From assembly GCF_009724245.1 (NCBI RefSeq), contig NZ_WNNK01000021.1, forward strand, positions 62,001 through 126,000: 64,000 nucleotides of DNA, given 5' to 3'. This document shows, in pieces, positions 17,605 to 25,730 of the stretch. Every line of letters starts with the position of its first letter. Positions within the stretch are counted from its first letter, which is position 1. The position numbers and the translations under genes were made by a program. The notes under the pieces are model-generated. The model worked only from the letters and a program-made list of their open reading frames with translations, was not told the origin of the DNA and did no database searches. This stretch comes from Pseudomonas spelaei. GTDB lineage: Bacteria > Pseudomonadota > Gammaproteobacteria > Pseudomonadales > Pseudomonadaceae.

Positions 17605-18759
17605 ATGTACGAAAAATCTTTGTCTAGAGTGCGTAAAGTCACGATATTCGCCTTATTACTCGGCGCAGGCAACTGCATGGCAGCCACCGACATTCGCCAG
17701 GTTGTCGACGCAACGGTTAAACCGTTGATGCAACAACAGGCAATTGCCGGCCTCTCGGTAGCGATCGTGCAGAACGGTCAGGCGCAATACTTTAACTACG
17801 GCGTCGCCTCAAAGGACCGCCAGCAACCGGTCACCGAAAACACCCTGTTTGAAATCGGCTCGGTGAGCAAAACCTTCGCCGCCACCCTCGCGGGCTACGC
17901 CCAGGCCACCGGCAAATTGAATCTGGAGGCCCCCGCCAGCCAGTACTTGCCTGCGTTGCGGGGCGGCACGTTTGATCACATCAGCGTGCTTAACCTCGGC
18001 ACTTACACAGCGGGTGGCTTGCCGCTGCAATTCCCCCCGCAAGCCGACAGTACCGACAAGATGATCGGCTACTACCAGCATTGGAAACCCGATTTCGCGC
18101 CCGGCACGCAACGCCTGTATTCCAACCCGAGCCTGGGCCTGTTTGGTTACCTGGCGGCGCAAAGCCTGGGGCAACCCTTCAACCAGGTGATGGAGAAAAC
18201 CCTGCTCCCGAAACTCGGTCTCAAGCACACCTATATCAACGTGCCCAAGTCGCAAATGAACCTGTACGCCCAAGGCTATGACAAGGACGGCAAACCCTCG
18301 CGTGTAGGCCCGGGCGCCCTGGACAGCGAAGCCTACGGGATCAAGACCAGCACCTCGGACCTGATTCACTATGTCGAACTGAACATGAATCCGGCCAGCC
18401 TGGAAAAACCCCTGCAACAAGCCATCACGGCCACCCACACCGGCTACTACACGGTCGAAGGCACCACCCAAGGCCTGGGCTGGGAGATGTATCCTTACCC
18501 GATCAAGCTGGATGCTTTGGTTGCCGGCAATTCGGACTCCATGGCCTTTAAACCCCACAAGGTCACCTGGCTGACCCCGCCGCAACCACCCCATGCCGAT
18601 ACGCTGGCCAACAAGACCGGCGCCACCAATGGCTTCGGCGCCTACGTGGCCTACGTGCCCAGCAGAGGCATCGGTATCGTGATCCTCGCGAACAAGAACT
18701 ACCCGAATGCCGAGCGCGTGAAAGCCGCCCACGCTATCTTGAGTGCCATGGATCAATAG
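17605..18759 (+). CDS. ampC: AmpC class C beta-lactamase
   Basis: 384 residues from ATG 17605, the normal AmpC length. There is a Sec signal (hydrophobic VTIFALLLGAG, cleavage near C-M-A-A). All three active-site motifs are present: S86-V-S-K89 (GSVSKTF), Y172-S-N and K337-T-G. It hydrolyses cephalosporins and penicillins in the periplasm. The adjacent divergent ampR implies inducible expression. The start avoids a longer upstream frame that lacks a signal peptide. Confidence 0.95.
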   Translation: MYEKSLSRVRKVTIFALLLGAGNCMAATDIRQVVDATVKPLMQQQAIAGLSVAIVQNGQAQYFNYGVASKDRQQPVTENTLFEIGSVSKTFAATLAGYAQATGKLNLEAPASQYLPALRGGTFDHISVLNLGTYTAGGLPLQFPPQADSTDKMIGYYQHWKPDFAPGTQRLYSNPSLGLFGYLAAQSLGQPFNQVMEKTLLPKLGLKHTYINVPKSQMNLYAQGYDKDGKPSRVGPGALDSEAYGIKTSTSDLIHYVELNMNPASLEKPLQQAITATHTGYYTVEGTTQGLGWEMYPYPIKLDALVAGNSDSMAFKPHKVTWLTPPQPPHADTLANKTGATNGFGAYVAYVPSRGIGIVILANKNYPNAERVKAAHAILSAMDQ

Positions 18760-18773
18760 GACCTTCATCAATA

Positions 18774-19061
18774 ATGCCCGACCGCCAGTGGACACTACTC
18801 GACAGCCAGGGACAGCCGTTTTCCAGCGACCGCCCCGGCACTGTCGGCGGGCATAAAAAAAGCCGGCTCTATGGCCGGCTGGATTGCCCGGCCGCCCTGC
18901 GCGCTTTGGCACGGGGCGGCTATGTGGCGAGTCGAGTGTTTTTCCTGGATGAAGCGACAGCCAAGGCCGCGGGATATCGACCGTGTGCAGTGTGCATGCC
19001 GGCCGAATATGCGCGATGGAAAACTACATCCCCAACCACCCCGGCAACGCCAGCGAGATAA
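18774..19061 (+). CDS. Small Ada-type metal-binding domain protein
   Basis: 95 residues. The core (VGGHKKSRLYGRLDCPAALR ... AAGYRPCAVCMPAEY) resembles the zinc-binding N-terminal domain of Ada, reduced to a stand-alone protein. Ada uses four cysteines; here I see three (one in LDCP, two in PCAVC), so a His in GGHKK may be the fourth ligand. It sits 14 bases after ampC and could be co-transcribed. Its last 38 bases overlap the convergent dctM. DNA or metal binding is inference. Confidence 0.72.
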   Translation: MPDRQWTLLDSQGQPFSSDRPGTVGGHKKSRLYGRLDCPAALRALARGGYVASRVFFLDEATAKAAGYRPCAVCMPAEYARWKTTSPTTPATPAR

Positions 19062-20304
19062 ACGGCACATACGTGACGAGAATCAGGAACGCCAGCAGGA
19101 TCATCAACCACGGCAACGCCGCCCGGATCGTCTGACCGAGGGTCAACCCGGTCACTGCCGATGTCACAAACAGGTTCAACCCCACCGGCGGGTGCACCAG
19201 GCCGATCTCCATGTTCACCACCATCACGATCCCCAGGTGAATCGGGTCGATGCCCAGCTTCATGGCAATCGGAAAGAAGATCGGCGCCAGGATCAGCACA
19301 ATGGCTGACGGTTCCATAAAACTGCCCGCCACCAGCAGCACCACGTTGACCATGATCAGGAAGCCAATGGGCGTCAGGCCTTCGGAGATCACCCATGCGG
19401 TGATTTCCTGGGGAATCTGTTCGGTGGTCAGCACGTGGGCGAACAGCATGGCGTTGGCGATGATAAACATCAGCATGATCGCCAGCCGGCCAGACTCCAG
19501 CAGCACTTTCGGGCAGTCCCTGAATTTCATGTCCTTGTAGACAAACAGCGCCACAAACGCCGAATACACCGCCGCCACCGCCGCCGCCTCGGTCGGTGTG
19601 AACATACCGCTGTAGATACCGCCCAGGATGATCACCAGCAACAGCAGGCCCCAGAACGCACGACGGGCGCAGGTCAGCCACTCACGAAACGTGGCCCGTG
19701 GTTGTGCCGGCAGCTTCTTGATGCGCGCGACAATGTAGATCGCGATCATCAGCATCAGGCCCAGCAACAGCCCCGGGATCACCCCGGCCATGAACAGCTT
19801 GCCCACCGAGGTTTCGGTGGCTGCCGAGTACACCACCATCACAATCGACGGCGGAATCAGGATGCCCAAGGTCCCGGCATTGCAGATGATCCCGGCGCCG
19901 AATTCCTTCGGATAGCCCGAGCGCACCATGCCCGCCACCGCAATCGAACCCACCGCCGCCACCGTGGCCGGCGATGAGCCGGAGAGTGCGGCAAACAACA
20001 TGCACGCCAGTACTGCGGCAATCGCCAGGCCTCCACGGATGTGACCGACGCAGGCATTGGCAAAGTCGATCAACCGTTGCGCCACGCCGCCGGTGGTCAT
20101 GAACGCACCCGACAACAGGAAGAATGGAATCGCCAGGAAGGTGTAGGCGTCCGAGGTTTCAAACAGTTTGATTGCCAGTGAACTCACCGAGTCCGGGCTG
20201 AACATCAGGATCGATACAGCGCCGGACAACCCCAAGGCAATCGCAATCGGCACGCCAAGGAACATGAACACGAACAACAACAGGAACAGACAAAGAACGG
20301 CCAT
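19024..20304 (-). CDS. dctM: TRAP transporter large permease (DctM-like)
   Basis: 426 residues with about 12 hydrophobic segments, the usual DctM length; signatures include PFFLLSGAFMTTGG and LLVAGSFMEPSAIVLILAPI. It forms the substrate channel of a Na+-driven TRAP importer with the small permease, whose stop shares a base with this start (ATGA-type junction). It is the last gene of the itaconate operon and corresponds to PA0886. Likely cargo is itaconate or a related C4/C5 dicarboxylate, inferred from context. Confidence 0.92.
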   Translation of the reverse strand: MAVLCLFLLLFVFMFLGVPIAIALGLSGAVSILMFSPDSVSSLAIKLFETSDAYTFLAIPFFLLSGAFMTTGGVAQRLIDFANACVGHIRGGLAIAAVLACMLFAALSGSSPATVAAVGSIAVAGMVRSGYPKEFGAGIICNAGTLGILIPPSIVMVVYSAATETSVGKLFMAGVIPGLLLGLMLMIAIYIVARIKKLPAQPRATFREWLTCARRAFWGLLLLVIILGGIYSGMFTPTEAAAVAAVYSAFVALFVYKDMKFRDCPKVLLESGRLAIMLMFIIANAMLFAHVLTTEQIPQEITAWVISEGLTPIGFLIMVNVVLLVAGSFMEPSAIVLILAPIFFPIAMKLGIDPIHLGIVMVVNMEIGLVHPPVGLNLFVTSAVTGLTLGQTIRAALPWLMILLAFLILVTYVPFISLALPGWLGM

Positions 20305-20936
20305 CAGTGACGCTCCTCATGGCTGCCCGCCAGCTTGCTGGCTTCACCGGCTTCGTCCGCCAGCCCCAGCCCGGTTTGCCGATGGGTAAAGATGCGGTAG
20401 AAAATTTCCAGGTAGCGGATGAACACCAGGGCGAAGCCGATCGGCACGATCACCACGATGTCGCCGACATCCACCCCGAACTTGTCGAGGTCTTCGGCGC
20501 CGATGTGTGCGGTCATCACCGCACTGACCCACTTGTAACTGGCGACCATGAACAAACCCGCATACGCCAGGCAGCACAGGCAAGCCAGCATCCCCAGCAC
20601 ACGCTGCACCGGGCGCGCGGTCAGCTTGACCAGCGCATCGACGCCCAGGTGGCCGGCGGTGCGCACACCGTAGGAAATCCCGAAGAAAATCAGCCAGCCG
20701 AACATGGCCTTGGTCAGGGCCACGCTCCAGGTCATGTCCTGGGCCAACCCCATGGTGCTGTCGCCCAAGGCATTGAAGAAGTGGCTGCTGAGGGCCCATC
20801 TGTCAGCCAGGGAAAAGAACAAGGTGTAGATGTTGTTGAGCATGACGTAGACAAAAGTCACCAGGGTCATGGCGGCCAGCAGGAAGGCGATAAAACCTTC
20901 CTCCAGGTGCTCCCAGACGCGCCTTAGCGTTTGCAT
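20304..20936 (-). CDS. dctQ: TRAP transporter small permease (DctQ-like)
   Basis: 210 residues with four hydrophobic helices, the DctQ architecture; R-T-A-G-H-L-G-V-D in the second half of the membrane domain is typical. It pairs with DctM in the inner membrane. It corresponds to PA0885 in the P. aeruginosa itaconate cluster. A 105-base gap containing half of a REP-type sequence separates it from the upstream dctP gene. Confidence 0.9.
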   Translation of the reverse strand: MQTLRRVWEHLEEGFIAFLLAAMTLVTFVYVMLNNIYTLFFSLADRWALSSHFFNALGDSTMGLAQDMTWSVALTKAMFGWLIFFGISYGVRTAGHLGVDALVKLTARPVQRVLGMLACLCCLAYAGLFMVASYKWVSAVMTAHIGAEDLDKFGVDVGDIVVIVPIGFALVFIRYLEIFYRIFTHRQTGLGLADEAGEASKLAGSHEERH

Positions 20937-20987
20937 GGCAAAACCTCGCGAAGCGGGAATAGGTATCGAGTTGGAAACCGGATCAAC

Positions 20988-21020
20988 CTGTGGGATCCGA
21001 CAAGCCCGGCTCCCACAGAA
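20988..21020. repeat. Degenerate REP-type hairpin between dctP and dctQ
   Basis: CTGTGGGATCCGACAAGCCCGGCTCCCACAG forms an imperfect hairpin with the CTCCCACA/TGTGGGA arms of the second REP family. It may set the dctP to dctQM expression ratio by stabilising the upstream mRNA. Confidence 0.5.
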
Positions 21021-21041
21021 GCCGGTCCCGTCAGCTAGCCG

Positions 21042-22025
21042 TTACTGGTTGGAAGCATCCGCCGCCTGGATCAGGTCAGCACCGATTTCACCTTCGAACT
21101 TCTTCCACACCGGGCGCATAGCTTCGCGCCAGAGCTGGCGTTGCTCCGGAGTCAGTTCGATGATTTCGCTGGTCTTGGCGTCGATGATCTTCTGCTTGGC
21201 CGACTGGTTCAGCGCTTCGGCCTGTTTGTTCACCTCGACGGTGACCTCAACCATGACCTGGTCAAGCGTGGTGCGGACGTCCGGTGGCAGGCCGTTCCAG
21301 AATTTGGCGTTGGTGATCACCATGTAGTCGATCAGGCCATGGTTGGACTCGGTGAAGTACTTCTGCACCTCGTTGACCTTCTGGCTTTCATAGTTCGACC
21401 AGGTGTTCTCGGTACCGTTGACGGTGCCGGTCTGCAAGCCCTGATAGACCTCGGCAAAACTCATTTTGCGCGGGTTGGCGCGGATCGCCTTGAACTGTTC
21501 TTCCAGCACACTGGATGCCTGCACGCGGAACTTAAGGCCACGAGCATCCTTGGGTTCACGCAGGGCCTTGTTGGCCGACAATTGCTTGAGGCCGTTGTGC
21601 CAATAGGCCAGGCCGAGGATGTTCTTGTCCTGCATCGAGGTCAGCAATGCCTTGCCTTGGGCCGCCTGGAAACGGTCGACGGCGGCCAGGTCATTGAACA
21701 GGAATGGCAGGTCATAGATCTGCACCTGCTTGGTGTACTGCTCGAACTTGGCCAGGGACGGTGCCAGCATCTGCACGTCGCCCAGCAGCAGGGCTTCCAT
21801 CTCCTTGCCATCGCCGAACAGTGACGAGTTCGGGTAAACCTCGACCTTGACCCGGCCCGGCAGGCGCTCTTCCGCGAGTTTCTTGAACAGCAGCGCGCCC
21901 TGGCCTTTTGGGGTGTTTTCAGCGACTACGTGGGCGAACTTGATCACAATCGGGTCCGCCGCCTGGGCCAGGCCCGCGGCAAACAAGGTGGCGGCGCAGA
22001 ACAGCGCCCGAGAAAGCTTGAGCAT
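21042..22025 (-). CDS. dctP: TRAP transporter substrate-binding protein (DctP-like)
   Basis: 327 residues from ATG 22025, chosen over GTG 22034 because AGAAGG lies eight bases before the ATG. Sec signal ending A-Q-A. The mature protein has DctP landmarks: KFAHVVAENTPKGQGA, FRVQASSVL (with the carboxylate-binding Arg), GTVNGTENTWSNYES and NAKFWNGLP. It captures a dicarboxylate in the periplasm for DctQM; PA0884 is the counterpart. An A-rich motif just upstream (22039-22046) is a likely Hfq/Crc site. Confidence 0.92.
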   Translation of the reverse strand: MLKLSRALFCAATLFAAGLAQAADPIVIKFAHVVAENTPKGQGALLFKKLAEERLPGRVKVEVYPNSSLFGDGKEMEALLLGDVQMLAPSLAKFEQYTKQVQIYDLPFLFNDLAAVDRFQAAQGKALLTSMQDKNILGLAYWHNGLKQLSANKALREPKDARGLKFRVQASSVLEEQFKAIRANPRKMSFAEVYQGLQTGTVNGTENTWSNYESQKVNEVQKYFTESNHGLIDYMVITNAKFWNGLPPDVRTTLDQVMVEVTVEVNKQAEALNQSAKQKIIDAKTSEIIELTPEQRQLWREAMRPVWKKFEGEIGADLIQAADASNQ

Positions 22026-22038
22026 GGAATTCACCTTC

Positions 22039-22046
22039 TTATTGTT
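22039..22046 (-). promoter_or_regulatory. Candidate Hfq/Crc catabolite-repression motif before dctP
   Basis: On the minus strand the bases read AACAATAA, matching the Hfq/Crc consensus AANAANAA exactly and touching the dctP Shine-Dalgarno sequence. In Pseudomonas this motif blocks translation when preferred carbon sources are present. Repression here is inferred. Confidence 0.5.
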
Positions 22047-22156
22047 GTGTTATAGGGCAAGGTGCCTGATGTCACGCGTATAGAGAATTTCGAATTTTAG
22101 ATACCTGCGTTCGGCGTGGACGAACGCCAACCTGGCAGACAATCCAAAATCCAGGT

Positions 22157-22182
22157 GGGAGCTGGCTTGCCTGCTCCCACAT
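22157..22182. repeat. Truncated family-B REP copy
   Basis: TGGGAGCTGGCTTGCC fused directly to CTCCCACA, so both arms remain but the middle is lost. It lies between the lyase stop and the dctP start inside the itaconate operon. Confidence 0.55.
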
Positions 22183-22184
22183 TT

Positions 22185-23000
22185 TTAGAGCTGTGCTGCC
22201 AGTAATCTTTGCGCTCGCAACAACACCGGCGCATCCACCATCTGCCCGTCCAGCTGGTACGCCCCGGCCCCGTGGGCACCCGCCGCCACCACCCGTTTTG
22301 CCCAGGCCAGGTCCTCGGCACTGGGAGCCAGCGCCTGGTGAATCACCGCCACTTGCTTGGGATGGATACACAGCGCCCCGGCGAAGCCCATTTCATAGGC
22401 ATGCCGAATCGAGCGACGCAGGCCTTCAGGGTCGTCGATGGCCGGGTGTACACCATCCAGCGGCGCCACCAGCCCGGCGGCGCGCGAGTGCACGATCAGC
22501 GCCAGGCGCGCCTGGTCCAGGGCAAAGTGCGCCGCCGGGGAGTTGCTGCTCAGGTTCAAGTCCAGCGCCAGGTCCAGGCCGCCAAACGACAGGCGCTCGA
22601 CCTGCGGCGCATGGGCGATTTCAGCCACCGCCAGCAAGCCTCGCGCACTTTCGATGATCGGCCAGATGGCCTTGCCCGTCGCGGCCACCACCGCCACCTG
22701 GGCCGCGCTTTCCACTTTGGGCAGCAACACGCCCGCCACCTCGGCATGCGCCTGGCAGAACGCGACGTCGGCAAAGTGCTCGGGATGTTCGGGCGCGTTG
22801 ATCCGCACCCACACACGGGCCCCTGGTGTTGCCTGCAAAAACACCCCGAGGTTGTCCCGGGCCTGGCGCTTGAGTGGTTCTTCAACTGCGTCTTCAAAAT
22901 CGACAATCACCGCGTCGGCGCCGCTGGCCAACGCCTTGGCAAAACGCTCGGGGCGGCTGCCGGGGACGAACAGTGCAGAGCGCACTATGGGATGGGACAT
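22185..23000 (-). CDS. ccl: (S)-citramalyl-CoA lyase (HpcH/HpaI, CitE-like)
   Basis: About 271 residues from ATG 23000; the longer upstream frame lacks family similarity. CitE-like aldolase motifs: RSALFVPGSRPERFAKAL at the start, AVIVDFEDAVEEPLK with metal-binding acidic residues, then LLPKVESA, SFGGLDLALD and GALCIHPKQV. It cleaves (S)-citramalyl-CoA to acetyl-CoA and pyruvate, the last step of itaconate degradation, as PA0883 does. The assignment rests on sequence plus the cluster. The 163 bases upstream are mostly a palindromic repeat. Confidence 0.88.
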   Translation of the reverse strand: MSHPIVRSALFVPGSRPERFAKALASGADAVIVDFEDAVEEPLKRQARDNLGVFLQATPGARVWVRINAPEHPEHFADVAFCQAHAEVAGVLLPKVESAAQVAVVAATGKAIWPIIESARGLLAVAEIAHAPQVERLSFGGLDLALDLNLSSNSPAAHFALDQARLALIVHSRAAGLVAPLDGVHPAIDDPEGLRRSIRHAYEMGFAGALCIHPKQVAVIHQALAPSAEDLAWAKRVVAAGAHGAGAYQLDGQMVDAPVLLRAQRLLAAQL

Positions 23001-23033
23001 ACCTATATTCCTTCTTCTAAACATCTCGAATTC

Positions 23034-23136
23034 TGTAGCCGCTGCCGAGGCACGAGGCTGCGATGCGCGTCCGCAGGACCGCCCTCTGGGGCCGCTGCGC
23101 AGCCCATCGCAGCCTCGTACCTCGACAGCGGCTACA
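23034..23136. repeat. Palindromic repeat, family A copy 2, inside the itaconate operon
   Basis: Same ~31-base arms as the element at 12061, with two mismatches in the right arm. It fills the gap between the CoA-transferase and lyase genes, and a further arm fragment (CAGCAGCGGCTACA) follows at 23155. In a polycistronic message such a hairpin can shield upstream RNA from 3' exonucleases. Confidence 0.8.
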
Positions 23137-23163
23137 GCCAGCGCAGCGTCGTGCCAGCAGCGG

Positions 23164-24360
23164 CTACACGACTCGACGTGCTCTTAATTGTTCAAGGGTT
23201 TCGGTCGAGTAACCCAGGCCTTTGAGAATCGCCTCGGTGTGCTGCCCGAGCCCCGGCACGCCGTCCATCCTTGGGGTAAACGCCGCATTGCGGGCCGGCG
23301 GCAGCAGCGACGGCAACTTGCCCGCCGGGCTGTCGACTTCGCGCCAGCTGTCGCGGGCCTTGAGTTGCGGGTGGTCCCATACGCCCTGCATGTCGTTGAC
23401 CCGGGCACTGGCGATCTGCGCTTCTTCCAGACGCTGGATCACCGCCTCCGCCGTCAGTTGAGCGAAACTGTCGACGATGATCTGGCGCAGCACTTCACGG
23501 TTGGCCGAGCGCTTGAAGTTCGCCGAGAAACGTTCGTCAGCCGCCAGTCCTGGAGTCAGCAGAACCTTGTCACAAAACGCCGCCCACTCGCGCTCGTTCT
23601 GCAGGCCGAGCATCACCGTGCCGCCGTCACCGGTGGGAAACGGCCCGTAGGGATAAATCGTCGAATGGGCCGCACCGGCACGCGGCGGCTGGGGGGCGCC
23701 GTCGAAGGCGTAGTACATCGGGTAGCCCATCCACTCCACCAGGCTTTCGAGCATGCTGACGTCGATGCGACTGCCCTTCCCGGTTTTGCCCCGCAGCAGC
23801 AACGCCGAAAGAATCCCGCTGTAGGCATACATCCCGGCGGAGATATCGGCGATGGAGCAACCGGCCTTGGCCATCTGGTCGTCACCCGGGCCACCGGTCA
23901 CCGAGAGAAAACCGCCTTCGCTCTGGATCAGCAGGTCGTAGGCTTTTTTCTTCTCATAAGGGCCGCCCTCGCCGTAGCCAGAAATGTCGCAGACGATCAG
24001 CCGTGGAAAGCGCTCATGCAACGCTTCAAATGACAACCCCATGCGCGACGCTGCACCCGGCGCAAGGTTCTGCACCAACACATCGGCGTCGGCCAGCAGG
24101 TGCTCGAGGATGTCGCCCGCCTCGTCCTGCTTGAGGTCCAGGGTCAGGCTTTCCTTGGAGCGGTTGGTCCAGACGAAATGCGAGGCCAGGCCACGCACGC
24201 GCTCGTCATAACCTCGAGCAAAGTCACCGGCACCAGGGCGCTCGATCTTGATGACACGGGCACCCAAATCGGCCAACTGGCGGGTGCAAAACGGTGCAGC
24301 AATCGCGTGTTCCAGGCTGACGACAGTGATGCCGTCCAACGGTCGTTGATTAGCAGTCAT
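23164..24360 (-). CDS. ict: Itaconate CoA-transferase (class III, CaiB/BaiF)
   Basis: 398 residues, typical of class III transferases. Conserved parts: LDGITVVSLEHAIAAPFCTR, LGARVIKIERPGAGDFARG, SLTLDLKQ and YDLLIQSEGGF with the catalytic Asp (Y-D-L-L), then GKGSRIDVSMLE. It activates itaconate with succinyl-CoA as donor, the first step, as PA0882 does. It is 10 bases downstream of the MmgE/PrpD gene, so co-transcribed. Function is assigned from the whole cluster; a generic formyl-CoA-type transferase is the alternative. Confidence 0.87.
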   Translation of the reverse strand: MTANQRPLDGITVVSLEHAIAAPFCTRQLADLGARVIKIERPGAGDFARGYDERVRGLASHFVWTNRSKESLTLDLKQDEAGDILEHLLADADVLVQNLAPGAASRMGLSFEALHERFPRLIVCDISGYGEGGPYEKKKAYDLLIQSEGGFLSVTGGPGDDQMAKAGCSIADISAGMYAYSGILSALLLRGKTGKGSRIDVSMLESLVEWMGYPMYYAFDGAPQPPRAGAAHSTIYPYGPFPTGDGGTVMLGLQNEREWAAFCDKVLLTPGLAADERFSANFKRSANREVLRQIIVDSFAQLTAEAVIQRLEEAQIASARVNDMQGVWDHPQLKARDSWREVDSPAGKLPSLLPPARNAAFTPRMDGVPGLGQHTEAILKGLGYSTETLEQLRARRVV

Positions 24361-24370
24361 GACGATTCCC

Positions 24371-25720
24371 CTAAAGCCAATGGTCCAGAGACACGGCGTT
24401 GCGCAGATCCCAAACCTTCTGGATCAGCTCACCGCTCTGCGCAGGCGTGCGGGCGCCACTGAACCGGGTCAGACGCTGGAACTTGTCAGCCAGTTCTTCC
24501 CGGCTCAGCGTGTTGCCCGGATCGCCCTTGGGTTCGTCGATAGCGCCGTGCAACACACGACCGTCAACCGTGGTGAGCACCACCCGGCCCAGCCAGCGCT
24601 GCGGATAGGCACCATCGACTTCGCGGTCCAGGGTCATGCCGACCTTGTCGCGAAACGCCGACACGTTCGAATCGTTAAGCGCAAACGCCTGGAATTCGGT
24701 CAACCCAGCCTTGCCATGTACGGCGATCAGACCCAACACAGTGCCCATGGAAAACTTGGCCTGGTGTACGCTCTGCGGCACGCTCACGCGGCCCAATACG
24801 TCGATGGCGCCTTGGTGAACGCGGGTTTCTACGTGGGCGATCTGCTCATGGCTGAGGCCTTCACGCTGCATCAAACCCAACAGCGCATCGGCAGCCGGGT
24901 GGGTGTGACGGCAAGACGCGTGGAACTTGAACGAGGTTTCCAGCAGGGCCCAGCGACTGCCCAGGCGATCGGACAATTTGCTTGGGTCGGCGTCGGTGGA
25001 CATGCCCGCCGCCAGACCCTGATCGCCCTCCAGAATATTGCGCGCACCGGTCAGGCCGTCTGCCGTCAAATATGCCGCCAGCAAGCCATCGGCAGCGGCC
25101 TTGGCGGTATGCAACTGCTTGGAGTCGGCAGCGTCCCGCAGGAACTCCCATAATCCGGCAGCCTGGGTGCCGGCGCTGCCCAACAGGTTGATGAACTGCT
25201 CTTCGTTGAAATCCAGCAACTTGCCCACCGCGACGGCGGCGGCCAGGGTGCCGACGGTGGCCGTGGTGTGGAAGATTCGATAATGGGAGCGGCCCATGAA
25301 TTCACCGATGCGAATCCCCGCCTCGTAGCCGGCCACCGAGGCCAGCAACAGCTCACGGCCTGACTTGCCAAGATCCTGCGCCGCCGCAAATACCGCTGGA
25401 AACACCACGGTTGCTGCGTGCAGGACCGAACTGTTGTGCAAGTCGTCCTGCTCCACCAGGTGCGACGAGGCGGCGTTCACCAATGCGGCGAAATACGCAC
25501 TGCTGCTGGCGCCGTTGACGATGATTTGCGCAGGTCCGGTGGCCGGGCCCATCTTCCGGGCATAACGCTCGAACAATGGGATCGGATGTGCGCCTTGGCT
25601 GGCCAGCGCCGAAGCGAGCCAGTCGAGAAACAGGTCCTCGGTGCGGGCCAGCACGTGGTCGGGCAGTTGTTCGTAATCCAGCGCAGCCAGGAATCGGCAC
25701 AGGGCTTGGGTATGGCTCAT
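24371..25720 (-). CDS. MmgE/PrpD-family protein
   Basis: 449 residues across the full MmgE/PrpD fold, whose members include 2-methylcitrate and cis-aconitate-related dehydratases/isomerases. Typical blocks are FLDWLASALASQGAHP, ASSHLVEQDDLHN, LLLASVAGYEAGIRIGEFMG, FKFHASCRHTHPAADAL and the C-terminal RFSGARTP. It matches PA0881 in position. Its role in itaconate use is not proven: it could remove citraconate or related by-products. The gene is closely packed with ict and the acyl-CoA dehydrogenase gene. Confidence 0.87.
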   Translation of the reverse strand: MSHTQALCRFLAALDYEQLPDHVLARTEDLFLDWLASALASQGAHPIPLFERYARKMGPATGPAQIIVNGASSSAYFAALVNAASSHLVEQDDLHNSSVLHAATVVFPAVFAAAQDLGKSGRELLLASVAGYEAGIRIGEFMGRSHYRIFHTTATVGTLAAAVAVGKLLDFNEEQFINLLGSAGTQAAGLWEFLRDAADSKQLHTAKAAADGLLAAYLTADGLTGARNILEGDQGLAAGMSTDADPSKLSDRLGSRWALLETSFKFHASCRHTHPAADALLGLMQREGLSHEQIAHVETRVHQGAIDVLGRVSVPQSVHQAKFSMGTVLGLIAVHGKAGLTEFQAFALNDSNVSAFRDKVGMTLDREVDGAYPQRWLGRVVLTTVDGRVLHGAIDEPKGDPGNTLSREELADKFQRLTRFSGARTPAQSGELIQKVWDLRNAVSLDHWL

Positions 25721-25730
25721 GGTCAGGCCC

